The notes beneath the pieces were generated by a model, which saw only the letters and a program-made list of their open reading frames with translations, made no database searches and was not told where the DNA came from. The position numbers and the translations under genes were made by a program. Positions 29,382 to 40,706 of a DNA stretch of 64,000 bases are shown piece after piece (the first letter of the stretch is position 1; each line of letters starts with the position of its first letter). Source of the DNA: Robbsia betulipollinis (GTDB lineage: Bacteria; Pseudomonadota; Gammaproteobacteria; Burkholderiales; Burkholderiaceae); the NCBI RefSeq assembly GCF_026624755.1, contig NZ_JAPMXC010000001.1, positions 1,832,365 through 1,896,364 of the forward strand, in the 5' to 3' direction.

Positions 29382-31373
29382 ATGACGACACCGCTGGAAC
29401 TGACCCTGTCCCTGCTCTTTGCCGCCGTCGTGGGCGTGGTCCTGTTCCGCAGTCTGAATCTGCCGCCGATGCTGGGCTACCTGACGGTGGGCATCCTGGT
29501 CGGTCCGCACGCCTTCGGCCTCGCCCGGGATTCCGCCCGCGTCGAATACCTGGCCGAATTCGGCGTCGTGTTCCTGATGTTCTCGATCGGGCTCGAGTTC
29601 TCGCTGTCGCGGCTGCGGGCGATGCGGCGCATCGTGTTCGGGCTGGGGGTGGCCCAGGTGCTGGGCACGATCTCGGTGGCGATGCTCGCGAGCATCGCGA
29701 TCCGTTCCTTCGCGCCGCTGAGCTGGCAGGCGGCGTTCGCGCTGGGCGCGGCGCTGGCGATGTCGTCCACCGCGATCGTCAGCAAGATGCTGGCCGAACG
29801 TCTCGAGCTGGAATCCGAGCACGGGCGCAACATCATCGGCGTGCTGCTGTTTCAGGATCTGGCGGTGGTGCCGCTGCTGATCATCATCGCCGCGCTCGAC
29901 AAGGATCCGAAGGATCTGGCGATGGCGCTCGGGCTCGCCGCGGTGAAGATCACGGTGGCGCTCGCGCTGCTGCTGTGGCTCGGACAGCGCCTGATGCGCG
30001 GTTGGCTGAACATCGTCGCGCGGCGCCGTTCGCAGGAACTGTTCATGCTGAACCTGCTGCTGATCACGCTCGGTTCGGCGTTCGTCACCGATTCGCTGGG
30101 ACTGTCGATGGCGCTGGGCGCCTTCATCGCCGGCATGCTGATCGCGGAGACGCCGTACCGGCACCAGGTCGAGGAAGACATCAAGCCGTTTCGCGACGTG
30201 CTGCTTGGGCTGTTCTTCATCACCACCGGGATGCTGCTCGATCCCATGGTGGTCTGGCACCATCCGGTGGCGGTCCTGATCCTGTTCCTGGTCCCGGTGA
30301 CGCTGAAGCTGGTCCTGATCACCGGGCTGTCGCGGCTTTTCGGCGCGTCGCCGGGCGTGGCGATGCGTACCGGCCTGGGGCTCGCGCAGGCCGGCGAGTT
30401 CGGTTTCGTGCTGATGAACCTGATCACCGAGAAGCAGTTGCTGGAACCGGAGATGCGCGACATGATCCTCGCGGCGATGCTGCTGTCGATGCTGGCCGCC
30501 CCTTTCCTGATTCAGAACGCGGACCGTATCGTCATGCGCCTGTCGGCCAGCGAATGGCTGATGCAGTCCCTGCAGATGACGCGCATCGCCACGCAGAGCA
30601 TCAAGACCAGCGGGCATGTGATCATCTGCGGCTATGGGCGCTCCGGACAGAATCTGGCGCGCATGCTGGAGCAGGAGGGAATTTCCTACGTCGCGCTCGA
30701 TCTCGATCCGGACCGGGTGCGTGCCGCCGCCTCGGCCGGGGAATCGGTGGTCTTCGGCGACGCGGCGCGGCGTGAATCGCTCGTGGCCGCGGGCATCCAG
30801 CGCGCCGCCACCGTCGCCATCACCTACGCGAACACGCCGTCGGCGCTGAAGGTGCTGGGGCATGTCCAGGAACTCAACGGCGCGTTGCCGGTGATCGTGC
30901 GCACGGTCGACGACGCCGCGCTCGACGTTCTGATCGCCGCCGGCGCCACCGAGGTGATCCCGGAGATCGTCGAGGGCAGTCTGATGCTGGCCTCGCACAC
31001 GCTGGTGGTGATGGGCGTGCCGATGCGCCGCGTGATCCGGCGGGTGGAGCAGATGCGCGACGAGCGCTACAGCCTGCTGCGCGGCTATTTCCGCGGCGCC
31101 GACGATACCGAGGACGAGAACGAGCGCGAGCAGGTCAGGCTACAATCCGTGAAGATGGACTCGCGCGCCGATGCGGTGGGCCGCACGCTGGGCGAACTCG
31201 GCCTGCGTCAGCTCGGCGTGGAGGTCACCGCGATCCGGCGGCGCGGCATCCGCGGCGGCGAGCCGGACGCGGCCGCCCGGATCATGATGAACGACATCCT
31301 CGTCCTGCGCGGCGCGCCGCCGGCGCTCGCCGAGGCGGAAGAGCGGCTGCTGCGCGAGCATCCGGGCGGCTGA
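29382..31373 (+). CDS. CPA2-family monovalent cation:proton antiporter (KefB/KefC-like)
   Basis: A 663-residue inner-membrane antiporter. About twelve hydrophobic helices (residues 5-385) contain the CPA2 features [20 protein letters not shown] and [13 protein letters not shown] cytoplasmic TrkA-N/RCK domain follows ([20 protein letters not shown]), then a TrkA-C domain ([15 protein letters not shown]). It resembles glutathione-gated K+ efflux proteins, but the KefG/KefF partner is not adjacent. The start [13 protein letters not shown] is selected because the upstream extension is Arg/Pro-rich and unlike a membrane protein. Confidence 0.93.
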   Translation: MTTPLELTLSLLFAAVVGVVLFRSLNLPPMLGYLTVGILVGPHAFGLARDSARVEYLAEFGVVFLMFSIGLEFSLSRLRAMRRIVFGLGVAQVLGTISVAMLASIAIRSFAPLSWQAAFALGAALAMSSTAIVSKMLAERLELESEHGRNIIGVLLFQDLAVVPLLIIIAALDKDPKDLAMALGLAAVKITVALALLLWLGQRLMRGWLNIVARRRSQELFMLNLLLITLGSAFVTDSLGLSMALGAFIAGMLIAETPYRHQVEEDIKPFRDVLLGLFFITTGMLLDPMVVWHHPVAVLILFLVPVTLKLVLITGLSRLFGASPGVAMRTGLGLAQAGEFGFVLMNLITEKQLLEPEMRDMILAAMLLSMLAAPFLIQNADRIVMRLSASEWLMQSLQMTRIATQSIKTSGHVIICGYGRSGQNLARMLEQEGISYVALDLDPDRVRAAASAGESVVFGDAARRESLVAAGIQRAATVAITYANTPSALKVLGHVQELNGALPVIVRTVDDAALDVLIAAGATEVIPEIVEGSLMLASHTLVVMGVPMRRVIRRVEQMRDERYSLLRGYFRGADDTEDENEREQVRLQSVKMDSRADAVGRTLGELGLRQLGVEVTAIRRRGIRGGEPDAAARIMMNDILVLRGAPPALAEAEERLLREHPGG

Positions 31374-31419
31374 GCGCCGCGCGCTGCATCCCTATCCTGG
31401 CATTCTGGAGTTCACCCCC

Positions 31420-31989
31420 ATGGTCGAGCAAGCCGAACGGACGGCCGCGCAGGACGCGTCCCGCATTCGGTCCCATATCCGGTCCCACATCCGCACCGTG
31501 CAGGACTGGCCGCAACCGGGCGTCGCGTTTCGCGACATTACGCCGCTGCTGTCCGCGCCGGCGAGCCTGCGCCTGATCGTCGATGCCCTCGTCGCACGCT
31601 ACCGGGACCAACGCGTGGCGCATTTCGCCGGGCTGGAGGCGCGCGGCTTCATCCTCGCGCCGCTGCTGGCCTACGAACTGGGAGCGGGCTTCATCCCGGT
31701 GCGCAAGCAGGGCAAGCTGCCCTACCGGACGCTGTCGCAGAGTTATGATCTGGAGTACGGGCAGGCCACCCTGGAAGTGCATGTCGATGCGTGCGCGCCG
31801 GGCGAGCGCGTCGTGCTGATCGACGATCTGATCGCCACCGGCGGCACCATGCTGGCGGCGCGCACGCTGCTCGAACGGCTGGGCGGCGAGGTGCTCGAAG
31901 GCGGCGCGATCATCGATCTTCCCGCGCTGGGCGGCTCGGCACGGCTGCGTGCGGCCGGCCTGCCGCTGTTTACGCTCTGCGACTTCTGA
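31420..31989 (+). CDS. apt: Adenine phosphoribosyltransferase
   Basis: A 189-residue APRT that salvages adenine to AMP. The PRPP signature [15 protein letters not shown] and the substrate segment [16 protein letters not shown] are intact, with [13 protein letters not shown] between them. The N-terminus holds a small direct duplication ([10 protein letters not shown]). It follows the antiporter by 46 bp. Confidence 0.95.
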   Translation: MVEQAERTAAQDASRIRSHIRSHIRTVQDWPQPGVAFRDITPLLSAPASLRLIVDALVARYRDQRVAHFAGLEARGFILAPLLAYELGAGFIPVRKQGKLPYRTLSQSYDLEYGQATLEVHVDACAPGERVVLIDDLIATGGTMLAARTLLERLGGEVLEGGAIIDLPALGGSARLRAAGLPLFTLCDF

Positions 31990-32018
31990 TTTCCCCACCG
32001 TTCGTCACCTCCCGATCC

Positions 32019-32999
32019 ATGTCCGCCTTCTCCGACCTGTATAGCGCCGCGCTGGCCGATCTGACCGATCCGCCCTGCATCGCCGCCGCCCGGCGTTTCG
32101 ATCCCCGCCGGCACCGGCGTCTGATGATCGCGGCCACGGCCGTTGGCTGGATCCGCGAGGACGACGTCGACGTGCTGCGGCGCTGGCCGGCGGTCTTCAC
32201 GATCGCGCCGGGAACGGTCACGCTCGCCGCGGCGCTCGATACGCTGGAGGCGCGCAGCGCGGCGTTGGGCGGGGTCATCCAGGCACTCGCCGGGGAAGGG
32301 CGCATCACCGGCTGGCGGGACGAGACGTTCGCGATCCGCAACCGCTTCGACGACCCGCCGCTGGCGTTCATCGAGCGCGCCGCGTCGCGTTTCTTCGGCA
32401 CGATGACCTATGCGGTGCATGTCAACGGGCTGCTGGGGTCCGCGGCCGATGGCGGCGGGGGCAGGGGTTCGCACCGCAGCAAGGACAAGGACGACGGCAA
32501 CGACGGCAACGACGGCAACGACGGCAGCGCGATGCTGTGGATCGCCCGGCGCAGCCTGGACAAGGCCGTCGACCCGGGAATGCTCGATACCCTGGTGGGC
32601 GGCGGCATCGGCTGGGGCTGGGGCATCGAGGCGGCGCTGGAGAAGGAATGCTGGGAGGAGTCGGGGATCGCCCCGGAACTCGTGCGTACCGCGCGTCCAG
32701 GGCGTATCCTCCATATCCTGACGGAAATCCCGCAAGGGACGCAGGCCGAGCAGCTCTTCACCTACGACCTGTGGCTGCCGCCGGATTTCGCGCCGCACGC
32801 CGAGGACGGCGAGGTCGCCGAGCATCTGTGCGTACGCGGCGAGGAGGCGTTGCAGGCCGTCGCGACGGGGCGCATGACCGTGGACGCGAGCATCACCACG
32901 CTCGATTGCGCGTTGCGCCACGGCTGGCTCGACGCCGACAGCCTGCCCGGCTTCGCCCGTTTGATGACAGTGCCGTTGCCGGGACGGGAGGGCGCATGA
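32019..32999 (+). CDS. DUF4743/Nudix hydrolase family protein
   Basis: A 326-residue protein with an N-terminal DUF4743-like region (residues 1-130) and a C-terminal Nudix domain. The Nudix box is degenerate in its first half (GGGIGWGWGIEAALEKECWE), while the metal-binding EE of KECWEESGI is kept; this is usual for the thiamine-pyrophosphokinase-related Nudix group. A Gly/Asn/Asp repeat of about 18 residues is inserted between domains. The substrate is not known. Confidence 0.85.
   Translation: MSAFSDLYSAALADLTDPPCIAAARRFDPRRHRRLMIAATAVGWIREDDVDVLRRWPAVFTIAPGTVTLAAALDTLEARSAALGGVIQALAGEGRITGWRDETFAIRNRFDDPPLAFIERAASRFFGTMTYAVHVNGLLGSAADGGGGRGSHRSKDKDDGNDGNDGNDGSAMLWIARRSLDKAVDPGMLDTLVGGGIGWGWGIEAALEKECWEESGIAPELVRTARPGRILHILTEIPQGTQAEQLFTYDLWLPPDFAPHAEDGEVAEHLCVRGEEALQAVATGRMTVDASITTLDCALRHGWLDADSLPGFARLMTVPLPGREGA
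32493..32528 (+). repeat. 9-bp tandem repeat in the Nudix gene
   Basis: Four copies of GACGGCAAC (the last is GACGGCAGC) encode a DGN repeat at an inter-domain loop. The unit is a multiple of three, so copy changes do not break the frame. Confidence 0.88.
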
Positions 33000-33060
33000 C
33001 GTTCTCCAAGCGGCCCGGCCGTAACCGAATACCGAATATTTCGAAGGAAAACGCCTCATC

Positions 33061-33951
33061 ATGTCCCCGCGCCACGACTTCATCCTGACGCTCGCCTGCC
33101 CGGATCGCCCGGGCATCGTTCACGCCGTGTCGGGCTTTCTGTTCGAGCGCAGCGCGAACATCCTGGATTCCGCGCAGTTCGGCGACGATCACACCGGCGA
33201 ATTCTTCATGCGGGTGCATTTCCAGCAGACCGGCGCGGGTGCGCCTGCCAGCGGGGAGAGCAATACCGTCGACACGCTGGCGAGCGCGTTCGCGCCGCTG
33301 GCGGCGCAGTTCGGCATGCGCTGGGAACTGCATGGGGCGGCCGTCAAGCCGCGCGTGATGATCATGGTGTCGAAGATCGGCCACTGCCTGAACGACCTGT
33401 TGTTCCGCTACCGCACCGGGCAACTGCAGATCGAGATTCCGGCGATCGTGTCGAATCACAAGGATTTCTACCAGCTCGCCGCCGCCTACGACATTCCGTA
33501 CCATCATCTGCCGTTGCTCGGCTCGGACGACCAGGCGAAGGCGGCGCAGGAAGCGCGGATCGCCGGCGTCATCGACGAGCAGAAGATCGACCTGGTGGTG
33601 CTCGCGCGCTACATGCAGATCCTCTCGCCCGCGCTCTGCGAGAAACTGTCGGGCCGGGCGATCAACATCCACCACTCCTTTTTGCCCAGCTTCAAGGGCG
33701 CGCGACCGTATTTCCAGGCGTTCGACCGGGGCGTGAAACTGATCGGCGCGACCGCGCACTACGTCACGACCGACCTCGACGAGGGGCCGATCATCGAGCA
33801 GGAAGTCGCGCGCGTGGACCACAGCATGCGTCCCGAACAACTCACGGCGATCGGCCGGGACGTCGAGTGCGTGACCCTGGCCCGCGCGGTCAAATGGCAT
33901 GTCGAGCACCGCATCCTGCTCAACGGCTCGAAGACCATCGTGTTTTCCTGA
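33061..33951 (+). CDS. purU: Formyltetrahydrofolate deformylase
   Basis: A 296-residue PurU that hydrolyses 10-formyl-THF to formate and THF. An N-terminal ACT domain (FILTLACPDRPGIVHAVSGF) is followed by a formyltransferase-fold hydrolase domain with NIHHSFLPSFKGARPY, containing the catalytic Asn-His pair, and a downstream D in TTDLDEGPIIEQ. Length and all motifs are normal. Confidence 0.97.
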   Translation: MSPRHDFILTLACPDRPGIVHAVSGFLFERSANILDSAQFGDDHTGEFFMRVHFQQTGAGAPASGESNTVDTLASAFAPLAAQFGMRWELHGAAVKPRVMIMVSKIGHCLNDLLFRYRTGQLQIEIPAIVSNHKDFYQLAAAYDIPYHHLPLLGSDDQAKAAQEARIAGVIDEQKIDLVVLARYMQILSPALCEKLSGRAINIHHSFLPSFKGARPYFQAFDRGVKLIGATAHYVTTDLDEGPIIEQEVARVDHSMRPEQLTAIGRDVECVTLARAVKWHVEHRILLNGSKTIVFS

Positions 33952-33972
33952 ACGCGCGGCCGTCCGCCTGTC

Positions 33973-35022
33973 TCAGACCAACTGCTTGATCCGCAGTTCG
34001 CGCTTCGCGTAGGCATAGTAGATGGGCGCGGAGACGACGCCGGGCAAACCGAACGCCGCTTCCATCACCAGCATCGCCAGCAGCAGCTCCCACGACTTCG
34101 ATTCGATCTCCCCGCCGACGATGCGCGCGTTCAGGAAATACTCGAACTTGTGGATCACCACCAGGAAGACGATCGCGGCGATCGTCACCGGCAGGCCGAC
34201 CGAGAGCGCGACGATGATGATCAGCGCGTTCGAGATCAGGTTACCGACCACCGGCAGCAGACCGACGACGAAGGTCACCAGCACCAGGGTCTTCGACAGC
34301 GGCAGCCGGTTGTGGAAGAGCGGCAGGAAGAACAGCAGGAAGAGGCCGGTGAACAGGGTGTTGATCAGGGAAATCTTGACCTGGGCGAAGACGATGCGCC
34401 GGAAGGCGTCGGCCACGCGGGTAAAGCGCAGGACCAGGAGCGCCGCGAGCGGGCGCCGATAGCCCGGATCCGACGCGTCCACCGCGACGATCGCGCCCAG
34501 CACCATGCCGATCAGGATGTGCGCGACGGTGCGTGCCGCCTCGCGTCCGGCGAGCTGCAGCATCGCCGTGTGCGCATGCAGCCAGGTCGAGACCGCATCG
34601 CGGATGTCGTCGATATCGTCCGGCAGGTATTGGTCGGCCCAGTCCGGCAGATGGTCGCGCGCCTGGTCGACGATCTCCATCGCCTTGTCGAGCAGGCGCG
34701 GCATCGTGCCGGCGTCGGCCTTGAAGTGGGCCATGCCGAGCAGGGTCAGGGCGGTGAGCGCCGCGACGATCAGGCCGGACAGCACCGCGAGGGCGATCCA
34801 GCGCGCGCGCCGCCCCGTCAGGCGGCGCGCCAGACGCGGGGCCAGGGCGTTGACCAGTTGATAGACCAGCAGGCCGGCGAGCAACCCCGGCAGCAGATTC
34901 AGCAGGAGCACGAGGGCAAGCGCCGCCGCCGTCATCACGTAGCTGGCGATTTCGAGCCACTGACGGTTGACGGGTGGGGCGGGCGGCTCGCGGGTGGGGC
35001 GACCGGTGGGAACTTTAGCCAT
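33973..35022 (-). CDS. AI-2E family transporter (YdiK/PerM type)
   Basis: A 349-residue inner-membrane protein with about seven or eight helices. The family signature lies in the C-terminal half (LPVVGNLISNALIIIVALSVG, IHKFEYFLNARIVGGEI). A hydrophilic periplasmic loop follows the second pair of helices. Members have been linked to autoinducer-2 or Na+/H+ exchange but substrates are generally unproven. It is convergent with purU and downstream of uvrA. Confidence 0.88.
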   Translation of the reverse strand: MAKVPTGRPTREPPAPPVNRQWLEIASYVMTAAALALVLLLNLLPGLLAGLLVYQLVNALAPRLARRLTGRRARWIALAVLSGLIVAALTALTLLGMAHFKADAGTMPRLLDKAMEIVDQARDHLPDWADQYLPDDIDDIRDAVSTWLHAHTAMLQLAGREAARTVAHILIGMVLGAIVAVDASDPGYRRPLAALLVLRFTRVADAFRRIVFAQVKISLINTLFTGLFLLFFLPLFHNRLPLSKTLVLVTFVVGLLPVVGNLISNALIIIVALSVGLPVTIAAIVFLVVIHKFEYFLNARIVGGEIESKSWELLLAMLVMEAAFGLPGVVSAPIYYAYAKRELRIKQLV

Positions 35023-35101
35023 CGACTTGCTTCTTCTCCGATCTCAATCCGTATTCATCCATGACGCGCCGCACGCACGCGCCGCGTGCCGCCGGGGCAC
35101 G

Positions 35102-37975
35102 TCACGTCTTGCGCAGCAGCGGTGCGAGGTATTTGCCGGTAAAGCTCGCTTTCGACTTCGCGATCTGCTCCGGCGTTCCCTGCGCGATGATCTCGCCGCC
35201 GCCGGCGCCCCCCTCCGGGCCCAGATCGATCACCCAGTCGGCGGTCTTGATGACGTCGAGATTGTGCTCGATGATGACCACCGTATTGCCCTGTTCGCGC
35301 AGCCGGTGAATGACTTCCAGCAGCAGCGCGATGTCCTGGAAGTGCAGGCCGGTGGTCGGTTCGTCGAGGATGTAGAGCGTACGTCCGGTGTCGCGCTTGG
35401 ACAATTCCAGGGACAGCTTGACGCGCTGCGCCTCGCCGCCGGACAGGGTCGTCGCCGACTGCCCGAGCCGCACATACCCGAGTCCGACCTCCAGCAGCGT
35501 CTTCAGCTTGCGCGCCACCACCGGCACCGGTTTGAAGAAATCGTGCGCCTGCTCGATCGTCATTTCCAGCACGTCGCGAATGTTCTTGCCCTTGTACTGG
35601 ACTTCGAGCGTCTCGCGGTTGTAGCGCGCGCCATGGCAGACGTCGCACGGTACGTAGACGTCCGGCAGGAAGTGCATCTCCACCTTCAGCACGCCGTCGC
35701 CCTGGCAGGCCTCGCACCGTCCCCCCTTGACGTTGAACGAGAAACGGCCCGCCTCGTAGCCGCGCTCCTTGGCCGCCGGCACGCTCGCGAACAGCTCGCG
35801 GATCGGCGTGAAGACGCCGGTGTAGGTCGCCGGGTTCGAGCGCGGCGTGCGGCCGATCGGCGACTGGTCGACATTGATGACCTTGTCGAAATATTCCAGC
35901 CCGTCGATCGCCTCGAAAGGCGCCGGCTCGGCCGACGAGCCGTACAGGTGCTGGGAAATCGCGTGGTAGAGGGTGTCGTTGATCAGCGTCGACTTGCCCG
36001 AGCCCGATACCCCCGTCACGCAGGTCAGCAGGCCCACCGGCAGATCGAGCGTCACGTGCTTCAGGTTGTTGCCGTACGCCTCGACGATGCGCAGGCGCCG
36101 TTCGTCGGGTGCGCGCCGCTGCTTCGGCACGTCGATGCGCTTGCGCCCCGACAGGTACTGGCCGGTCAGCGATGCCGGGTCGGCTTCGATGAAGGCCGGG
36201 GTGCCCTGCGACACCACGTGGCCGCCATGCACGCCGGCGCCCGGGCCCATGTCCACGACGTGGTCCGACGCGCGGATCATGTCCTCGTCGTGCTCCACCA
36301 CCACCACCGAGTTACCCAGGTCGCGCAGATGCTTGAGCGTGTCGATCAGGCGGTCGTTGTCGCGCTGGTGCAGCCCGATCGACGGTTCGTCGAGCACGTA
36401 CATCACGCCGGTCAGCCCCGAGCCGATCTGCGAGGCGAGCCGGATGCGCTGCGCCTCGCCGCCCGAGAGCGTGTCCGCGCTGCGGTCCAGCGACAGGTAG
36501 TTCAGCCCGACGTTGTTCAGGAAGGATAGCCGGGAGATGATCTCCTTGACCACCTTGTCGGCGATCTCGCCCTTCGCGCCGTCGAGCTTCAGACCGGAGA
36601 AGTAGGCGAGCGCGTCGCGTAGCGGCAGGTTGCTGACCTCGTAGATCGCGCGCCGGTGCGCATGTTCGCCGATGCGCACGTAGCGCGCTTCCTGGCGCAG
36701 CCGCGTGCCTTCGCAGACCGGGCAGGTCTGCACGTTCTGGAACTTCGCCAGTTCTTCGCGCACGGCGGCGGAATCGGTCTCGCGGTAGCGGCGTTCCAGA
36801 TTCGGCAGGATGCCTTCGAACGCGTGCGACCGGACCGCCGTGCGGCCACGTTCGTTGATATAGGCGAACGGGATTTCCTGCTTGCCCGAGCCGTGCAGCA
36901 GCACGTCGCGCACCTTCTCGTCGAGTTCCTCGAACGGCGCGTCGATGTCGAACTCGTAGAACGCCGCCAGGCTTTGCAGCATCTGGTAGTAGAACTGGTT
37001 GCGCCTGTCCCAGCCCTTCACGGCACCCGCGGCCAGCGACAGCGACGGGTGCGCGACGACGCGCTTCGGGTCGAAGAAGGTGATGTGGCCGAGCCCGTCG
37101 CAATGCGGGCAGGCGCCCATCGGATTGTTGAACGAGAACAGCCGTGGCTCCAGTTCCTGGAGCGAGTACGCGCAGATCGGGCAGGCGAACTTCGAGCTGA
37201 ACACCTGCTCGACCTGCGCGTCCATCTCGAGCGCCAGCGCGCGGCCGTCGGCCAGCCGGATCGCCGTCTCGAACGATTCCGCCAGCCGCTGCTTCATGTC
37301 GGCGCGGACCTTCAGCCGGTCGACCACGACGTCGATCGTATGCTTCTCGGTTTTCTTCAGCTTCGGCAGATTCTCGACCTCGAAGATCTTCGCACTGCCC
37401 TCGTTGGCGGTGCCGCCCCCGGAACGGATCCGAAAGCGCACGAAGCCCTGCGCCTGCATGTCGTCGAAGAGATCGACGTGCTCGCCCTTGCGGTTCGACA
37501 CCACCGGCGCGAGGATCATCAGTTTCGTGTCCTCCGGCAGCGCGAGCACCGCGTCGACCATCTGCGAAACGGTGCTCGCGGCCAGCGGAATGTCGTGTTC
37601 CGGGCAGTAGGGCGTGCCCACGCGGGCGAACAGCAGCCGCAGATAGTCGTGGATCTCGGTCACCGTGCCCACCGTCGAGCGCGGATTGTGCGAGGTCGCC
37701 TTCTGCTCGATCGAGATCGCCGGCGACAGCCCCTCGATCAGGTCGACGTCCGGTTTCTCCATGAGCTGCAGGAACTGCCGCGCGTACGCCGACAGGCTCT
37801 CGACATAGCGGCGCTGGCCTTCGGCATACAGGGTATCGAAGGCCAGCGACGATTTTCCGGAGCCGGAGAGGCCGGTGATGACGACGAGCCGGTGCCTCGG
37901 CAGGTCCAGATCGATGTCTTTGAGGTTATGCGTGCGCGCGCCGCGAATGCGGATTTCGTCCCGGGATTCTGCCAT
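35102..37975 (-). CDS. uvrA: Excinuclease ABC subunit A
   Basis: A 957-residue UvrA, the damage-recognition ATPase of nucleotide excision repair. Two ABC halves are complete: Walker A motifs [18 protein letters not shown] and [18 protein letters not shown], signatures [14 protein letters not shown] and [14 protein letters not shown]. Zinc-finger cysteines are seen in [18 protein letters not shown] and in [27 protein letters not shown] element lies near 38010-38015; I could not find a LexA box. This is the last clearly core gene before the island. Confidence 0.98.
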   Translation of the reverse strand: MAESRDEIRIRGARTHNLKDIDLDLPRHRLVVITGLSGSGKSSLAFDTLYAEGQRRYVESLSAYARQFLQLMEKPDVDLIEGLSPAISIEQKATSHNPRSTVGTVTEIHDYLRLLFARVGTPYCPEHDIPLAASTVSQMVDAVLALPEDTKLMILAPVVSNRKGEHVDLFDDMQAQGFVRFRIRSGGGTANEGSAKIFEVENLPKLKKTEKHTIDVVVDRLKVRADMKQRLAESFETAIRLADGRALALEMDAQVEQVFSSKFACPICAYSLQELEPRLFSFNNPMGACPHCDGLGHITFFDPKRVVAHPSLSLAAGAVKGWDRRNQFYYQMLQSLAAFYEFDIDAPFEELDEKVRDVLLHGSGKQEIPFAYINERGRTAVRSHAFEGILPNLERRYRETDSAAVREELAKFQNVQTCPVCEGTRLRQEARYVRIGEHAHRRAIYEVSNLPLRDALAYFSGLKLDGAKGEIADKVVKEIISRLSFLNNVGLNYLSLDRSADTLSGGEAQRIRLASQIGSGLTGVMYVLDEPSIGLHQRDNDRLIDTLKHLRDLGNSVVVVEHDEDMIRASDHVVDMGPGAGVHGGHVVSQGTPAFIEADPASLTGQYLSGRKRIDVPKQRRAPDERRLRIVEAYGNNLKHVTLDLPVGLLTCVTGVSGSGKSTLINDTLYHAISQHLYGSSAEPAPFEAIDGLEYFDKVINVDQSPIGRTPRSNPATYTGVFTPIRELFASVPAAKERGYEAGRFSFNVKGGRCEACQGDGVLKVEMHFLPDVYVPCDVCHGARYNRETLEVQYKGKNIRDVLEMTIEQAHDFFKPVPVVARKLKTLLEVGLGYVRLGQSATTLSGGEAQRVKLSLELSKRDTGRTLYILDEPTTGLHFQDIALLLEVIHRLREQGNTVVIIEHNLDVIKTADWVIDLGPEGGAGGGEIIAQGTPEQIAKSKASFTGKYLAPLLRKT

Positions 37976-38181
37976 TAACCTGTCGATTCTCGAAAGGGAT
38001 CAACCCGATACTATAGCGGCTTTTCCACCATATTGTATAAGGGGTTCAGGCTATTGCTCCGGGCAGGGCGAAGGATGTCGGGCGGGAAGCCCGCTTCCGG
38101 GGCCCGACGGTGGGACGAGGGGTGCCGGAAATCCGTCCGGTCCCGTTTCAGGCGAAAAGCGGTCGCGGAGACGACACCGCG

Positions 38182-39588
38182 TTACCGGTCGTGGTCGCGA
38201 CCGGATGTCGCGCAGCGAAGCGCGTACAGTACGAGACTGTCGCAGTTGGTCTTGACGAGCTGCTCGATTCTACGATCGCCGCGGTGTACCAATTTGAGTG
38301 CTTCTTTTTTCACGCCTTCGCTGGGATCGGCGCCCGTGAAGTCGTCCGGAAGGTGCTTGCCGAAGCGGACTGCGTTGCGGTCGATGTCCGCATCGGCGTT
38401 GCCGCGGAGCAGGTTGCCGTGTACGCGGAGTCCGGCCCGACAGAACGCCTCCAGTTCGTGGAGCGCGTTGCGCGGCGAAGCCGACAAGGAAACGGCATCC
38501 TGATTATGGTGCAGCGGAAACGTCAGCGTTTCCCGCCGGCCCGTTCCGTGCGTGACGGCTCGCAGTATCTGGAGCAGGCAGTGGGCTTCGCTGTCGTCGA
38601 AGAAAGCATCGGTAATGATCAGGGAGGGGTCCACCTCGTGTTTTTTCATGAATTCGCCAATTGCGGCAGGCGAGCGGCGTTCCACCCTCATGCGATCGTG
38701 GCTCAGGTGGGTGAAGGCGACGAGCTTCTCCCGCTGCGCTGAAAACAGACTCGCATGGTTGTACATCGTTGTGATGTCGCGGCGCCACTTCCTCACTTCA
38801 TCCGGAGTAAAGAGCTTGCCGCCGAACACGCGCGACAGGTCGATGGCCAGCGCCGCATCGCTCATTTCGCGCGTTTTCTCCGATGCCGCGTGACACAACA
38901 TGTCGACGCTCGACAATGTCCGTGCAACCCGGGTGATACGATCCATGTCCCGCAATTCCTCCACGGACCATGTACGCAGGATTTCGGTGTGGTTGCCGCC
39001 TGCCGGGATGGCCTCCACATGAAAGGGAGGGGGGGGCGCTTTGATCGGCAGACGCTGCCATTGCGACGGGTTCGCCGGAAGCAGGGCGGCGGAGGGCGGG
39101 GCCGTCGATCTCCTGGCAAGCTGCTCCGCTTCGAATACCCGCTGTTGTGAAAGCACTAGCGCTGGCGAGGTCAACGGCGCGAGGTCCGCAGCGGGCGTCG
39201 GGATTCGCGCGGGTATCGTTGCAGCGGCGGTTTTGTCTTGCACGACATCGCGCTCGCGGCCGGCGTTGCCGGGACGCGATCGATCCGTCTGGCTCGTATC
39301 GCCTGATGAATTCTTCACCGAGGCAATGCGTTTGCGAAGTTCGTCGATGAACAGCGGATTCCGCCGAATGGCGAAGTTGCTCGGTGGTCGGGATGCCCGC
39401 GGCGTGGAGGAGATGGCGTGCGGTGAAGACTGCGACACGTCGCTGGTCTGTTCCGAGAACGGCGACAGTGACCGGAACGTGCCCGGAGGCGCGCCTTCGG
39501 GCGGCGCGAAGCGGGAGCGCGCGGCCGACCGCCCGCTCAACCCTCGGATCAGCGAATAAAGTCCACGTGTTGCGGGAATTGACAGCAT
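38182..39588 (-). CDS. Protein of unknown function, candidate type III effector
   Basis: A 468-residue protein that I do not recognise. AAGGAGG nine bases before ATG 39588 is a near-perfect ribosome-binding site, so the gene is well supported. The first ~85 residues are rich in Ser, Pro, Arg and Thr with few acidic residues and no hydrophobic segment, the composition typical of type III secretion signals. Residues ~195-460 look globular and mostly helical ([38 protein letters not shown]). There is no transmembrane segment. It follows the 39607-40683 gene by 18 bp, with its ribosome site next to that gene's stop. The effector role is inferred from composition and nearness to the T3SS genes. 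Confidence 0.62.
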   Translation of the reverse strand: MLSIPATRGLYSLIRGLSGRSAARSRFAPPEGAPPGTFRSLSPFSEQTSDVSQSSPHAISSTPRASRPPSNFAIRRNPLFIDELRKRIASVKNSSGDTSQTDRSRPGNAGRERDVVQDKTAAATIPARIPTPAADLAPLTSPALVLSQQRVFEAEQLARRSTAPPSAALLPANPSQWQRLPIKAPPPPFHVEAIPAGGNHTEILRTWSVEELRDMDRITRVARTLSSVDMLCHAASEKTREMSDAALAIDLSRVFGGKLFTPDEVRKWRRDITTMYNHASLFSAQREKLVAFTHLSHDRMRVERRSPAAIGEFMKKHEVDPSLIITDAFFDDSEAHCLLQILRAVTHGTGRRETLTFPLHHNQDAVSLSASPRNALHELEAFCRAGLRVHGNLLRGNADADIDRNAVRFGKHLPDDFTGADPSEGVKKEALKLVHRGDRRIEQLVKTNCDSLVLYALRCATSGRDHDR

Positions 39589-39606
39589 GGCGGGATGCCT
39601 CCTTGA

Positions 39607-40683
39607 TCAAATTGAACAGTGGTGTTCCGTCAGCGAATGAAGATTCACGCTACCTAGCCGACCACTGACATTCTCCAATCCAAACGATGCACGGTATTGC
39701 ACCGCGTCGTCGCTTCCGAAGCGGATCACGTAAAGGTCGGCGCGTTGGGCGTCGGTTCGCGTGCCAGCCGGCTGGATCGCTTCGGCTTGCGTCGTCTTGA
39801 CGCGATCGACAAGGTCATCCTTGCGCGCCAACTGGATGCCGATCGATGAGTCGGCGCCCTGCCAGCACACGGTTGCGAGAAGGGTGAAGTAGTCGCTGCG
39901 GCGAATGCCGAAATCCTGCAGGTTCGCCAGGCCAGCGTGCACCATCCGCCCCGTCGGCCCGGGTCGCGTGAGGCGCAGCCGGTTTTTGCCATCCCGGCCG
40001 ACATGCAGGACGCTGCGCCACTCGCCGGATGGGGACTTTTCACGCAACCGCATGAAATCGGCGGCCCCTTTCCGACTGAGGTCGACGCCAAGTGTCATTC
40101 GATAGGTCGACATCGTATTGCGTGCGACCGGGTGTCGGCTATACAAGGAAAAATGCTGAGGTGGGCTTGCGTCGTGGGAGACGGATCGCATGGACAGCAC
40201 GTTCACCGGCTCGTTGCGGTGCCGCCCGATCGCATACACGGTACGGCTGTCGGTGGCGCGCTTGATCCGCGCGATGTGCCCGATCTCGCACGCATGGCGT
40301 TCCCGCCCCGCCGCGTTCTGGTTGGTGGCGATGCAATACTGCCGGAAGTCCCGTTCGACAATGCCCGTGACGTTGAATACCGCATCGATCCCATCGCCGG
40401 GTGGCGCGCGTTTTACGGAAAATGGGGCGCCGGCCTGGCATTGCCCCAAGGAACGCGGGGCGGCCAGGAGGTTTCCGACGTGGCTCAACAATGCCAGCAG
40501 CGTGATCCAGTTCCCGGCTCGGACATTTTCAAGAGACGTTCCCCGGGCGCTGGCGATCGCCCGCACGATGCGGGCGTCGGCTTGTGCATGCAGGCGTCCC
40601 GTCCCGTGCCTCGCGTTCTCGAACGAACCGATACGCTCCCGGTGCGTATCCGGGAGCAGGTCCGGTTTTCCCGGGCGGATCAT
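39607..40683 (-). CDS. Unrecognised secreted-like protein, same unit as the candidate effector
   Basis: An open frame of 358 codons that I cannot assign. A hydrophobic stretch (ITLLALLSHVGNLLAAP) preceded by basic residues resembles a signal peptide if translation begins at GTG 40566 (MRAIASARGTSLENVRAG); from ATG 40683 it lies about 60 residues in. No ribosome site marks either start. The C-terminal half (YRMTLGVDLSRKG to the end) has alternating hydrophobic residues suggesting a beta-rich domain, and several Cys suggest export. It is followed closely by the 38182-39588 gene, so the two are probably cotranscribed. Confidence 0.45.
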   Translation of the reverse strand: MIRPGKPDLLPDTHRERIGSFENARHGTGRLHAQADARIVRAIASARGTSLENVRAGNWITLLALLSHVGNLLAAPRSLGQCQAGAPFSVKRAPPGDGIDAVFNVTGIVERDFRQYCIATNQNAAGRERHACEIGHIARIKRATDSRTVYAIGRHRNEPVNVLSMRSVSHDASPPQHFSLYSRHPVARNTMSTYRMTLGVDLSRKGAADFMRLREKSPSGEWRSVLHVGRDGKNRLRLTRPGPTGRMVHAGLANLQDFGIRRSDYFTLLATVCWQGADSSIGIQLARKDDLVDRVKTTQAEAIQPAGTRTDAQRADLYVIRFGSDDAVQYRASFGLENVSGRLGSVNLHSLTEHHCSI

Positions 40684-40706
40684 CGCGCGGCCCCGTTGAT
40701 GCGCAG

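Noticed and set aside
37976-38060. LexA/SOS box upstream of uvrA
   Set aside because: The nearest pattern, around TTGTATAAGGGGTTCAG, has wrong spacing and lacks CTG at the left end; not supportable by eye.
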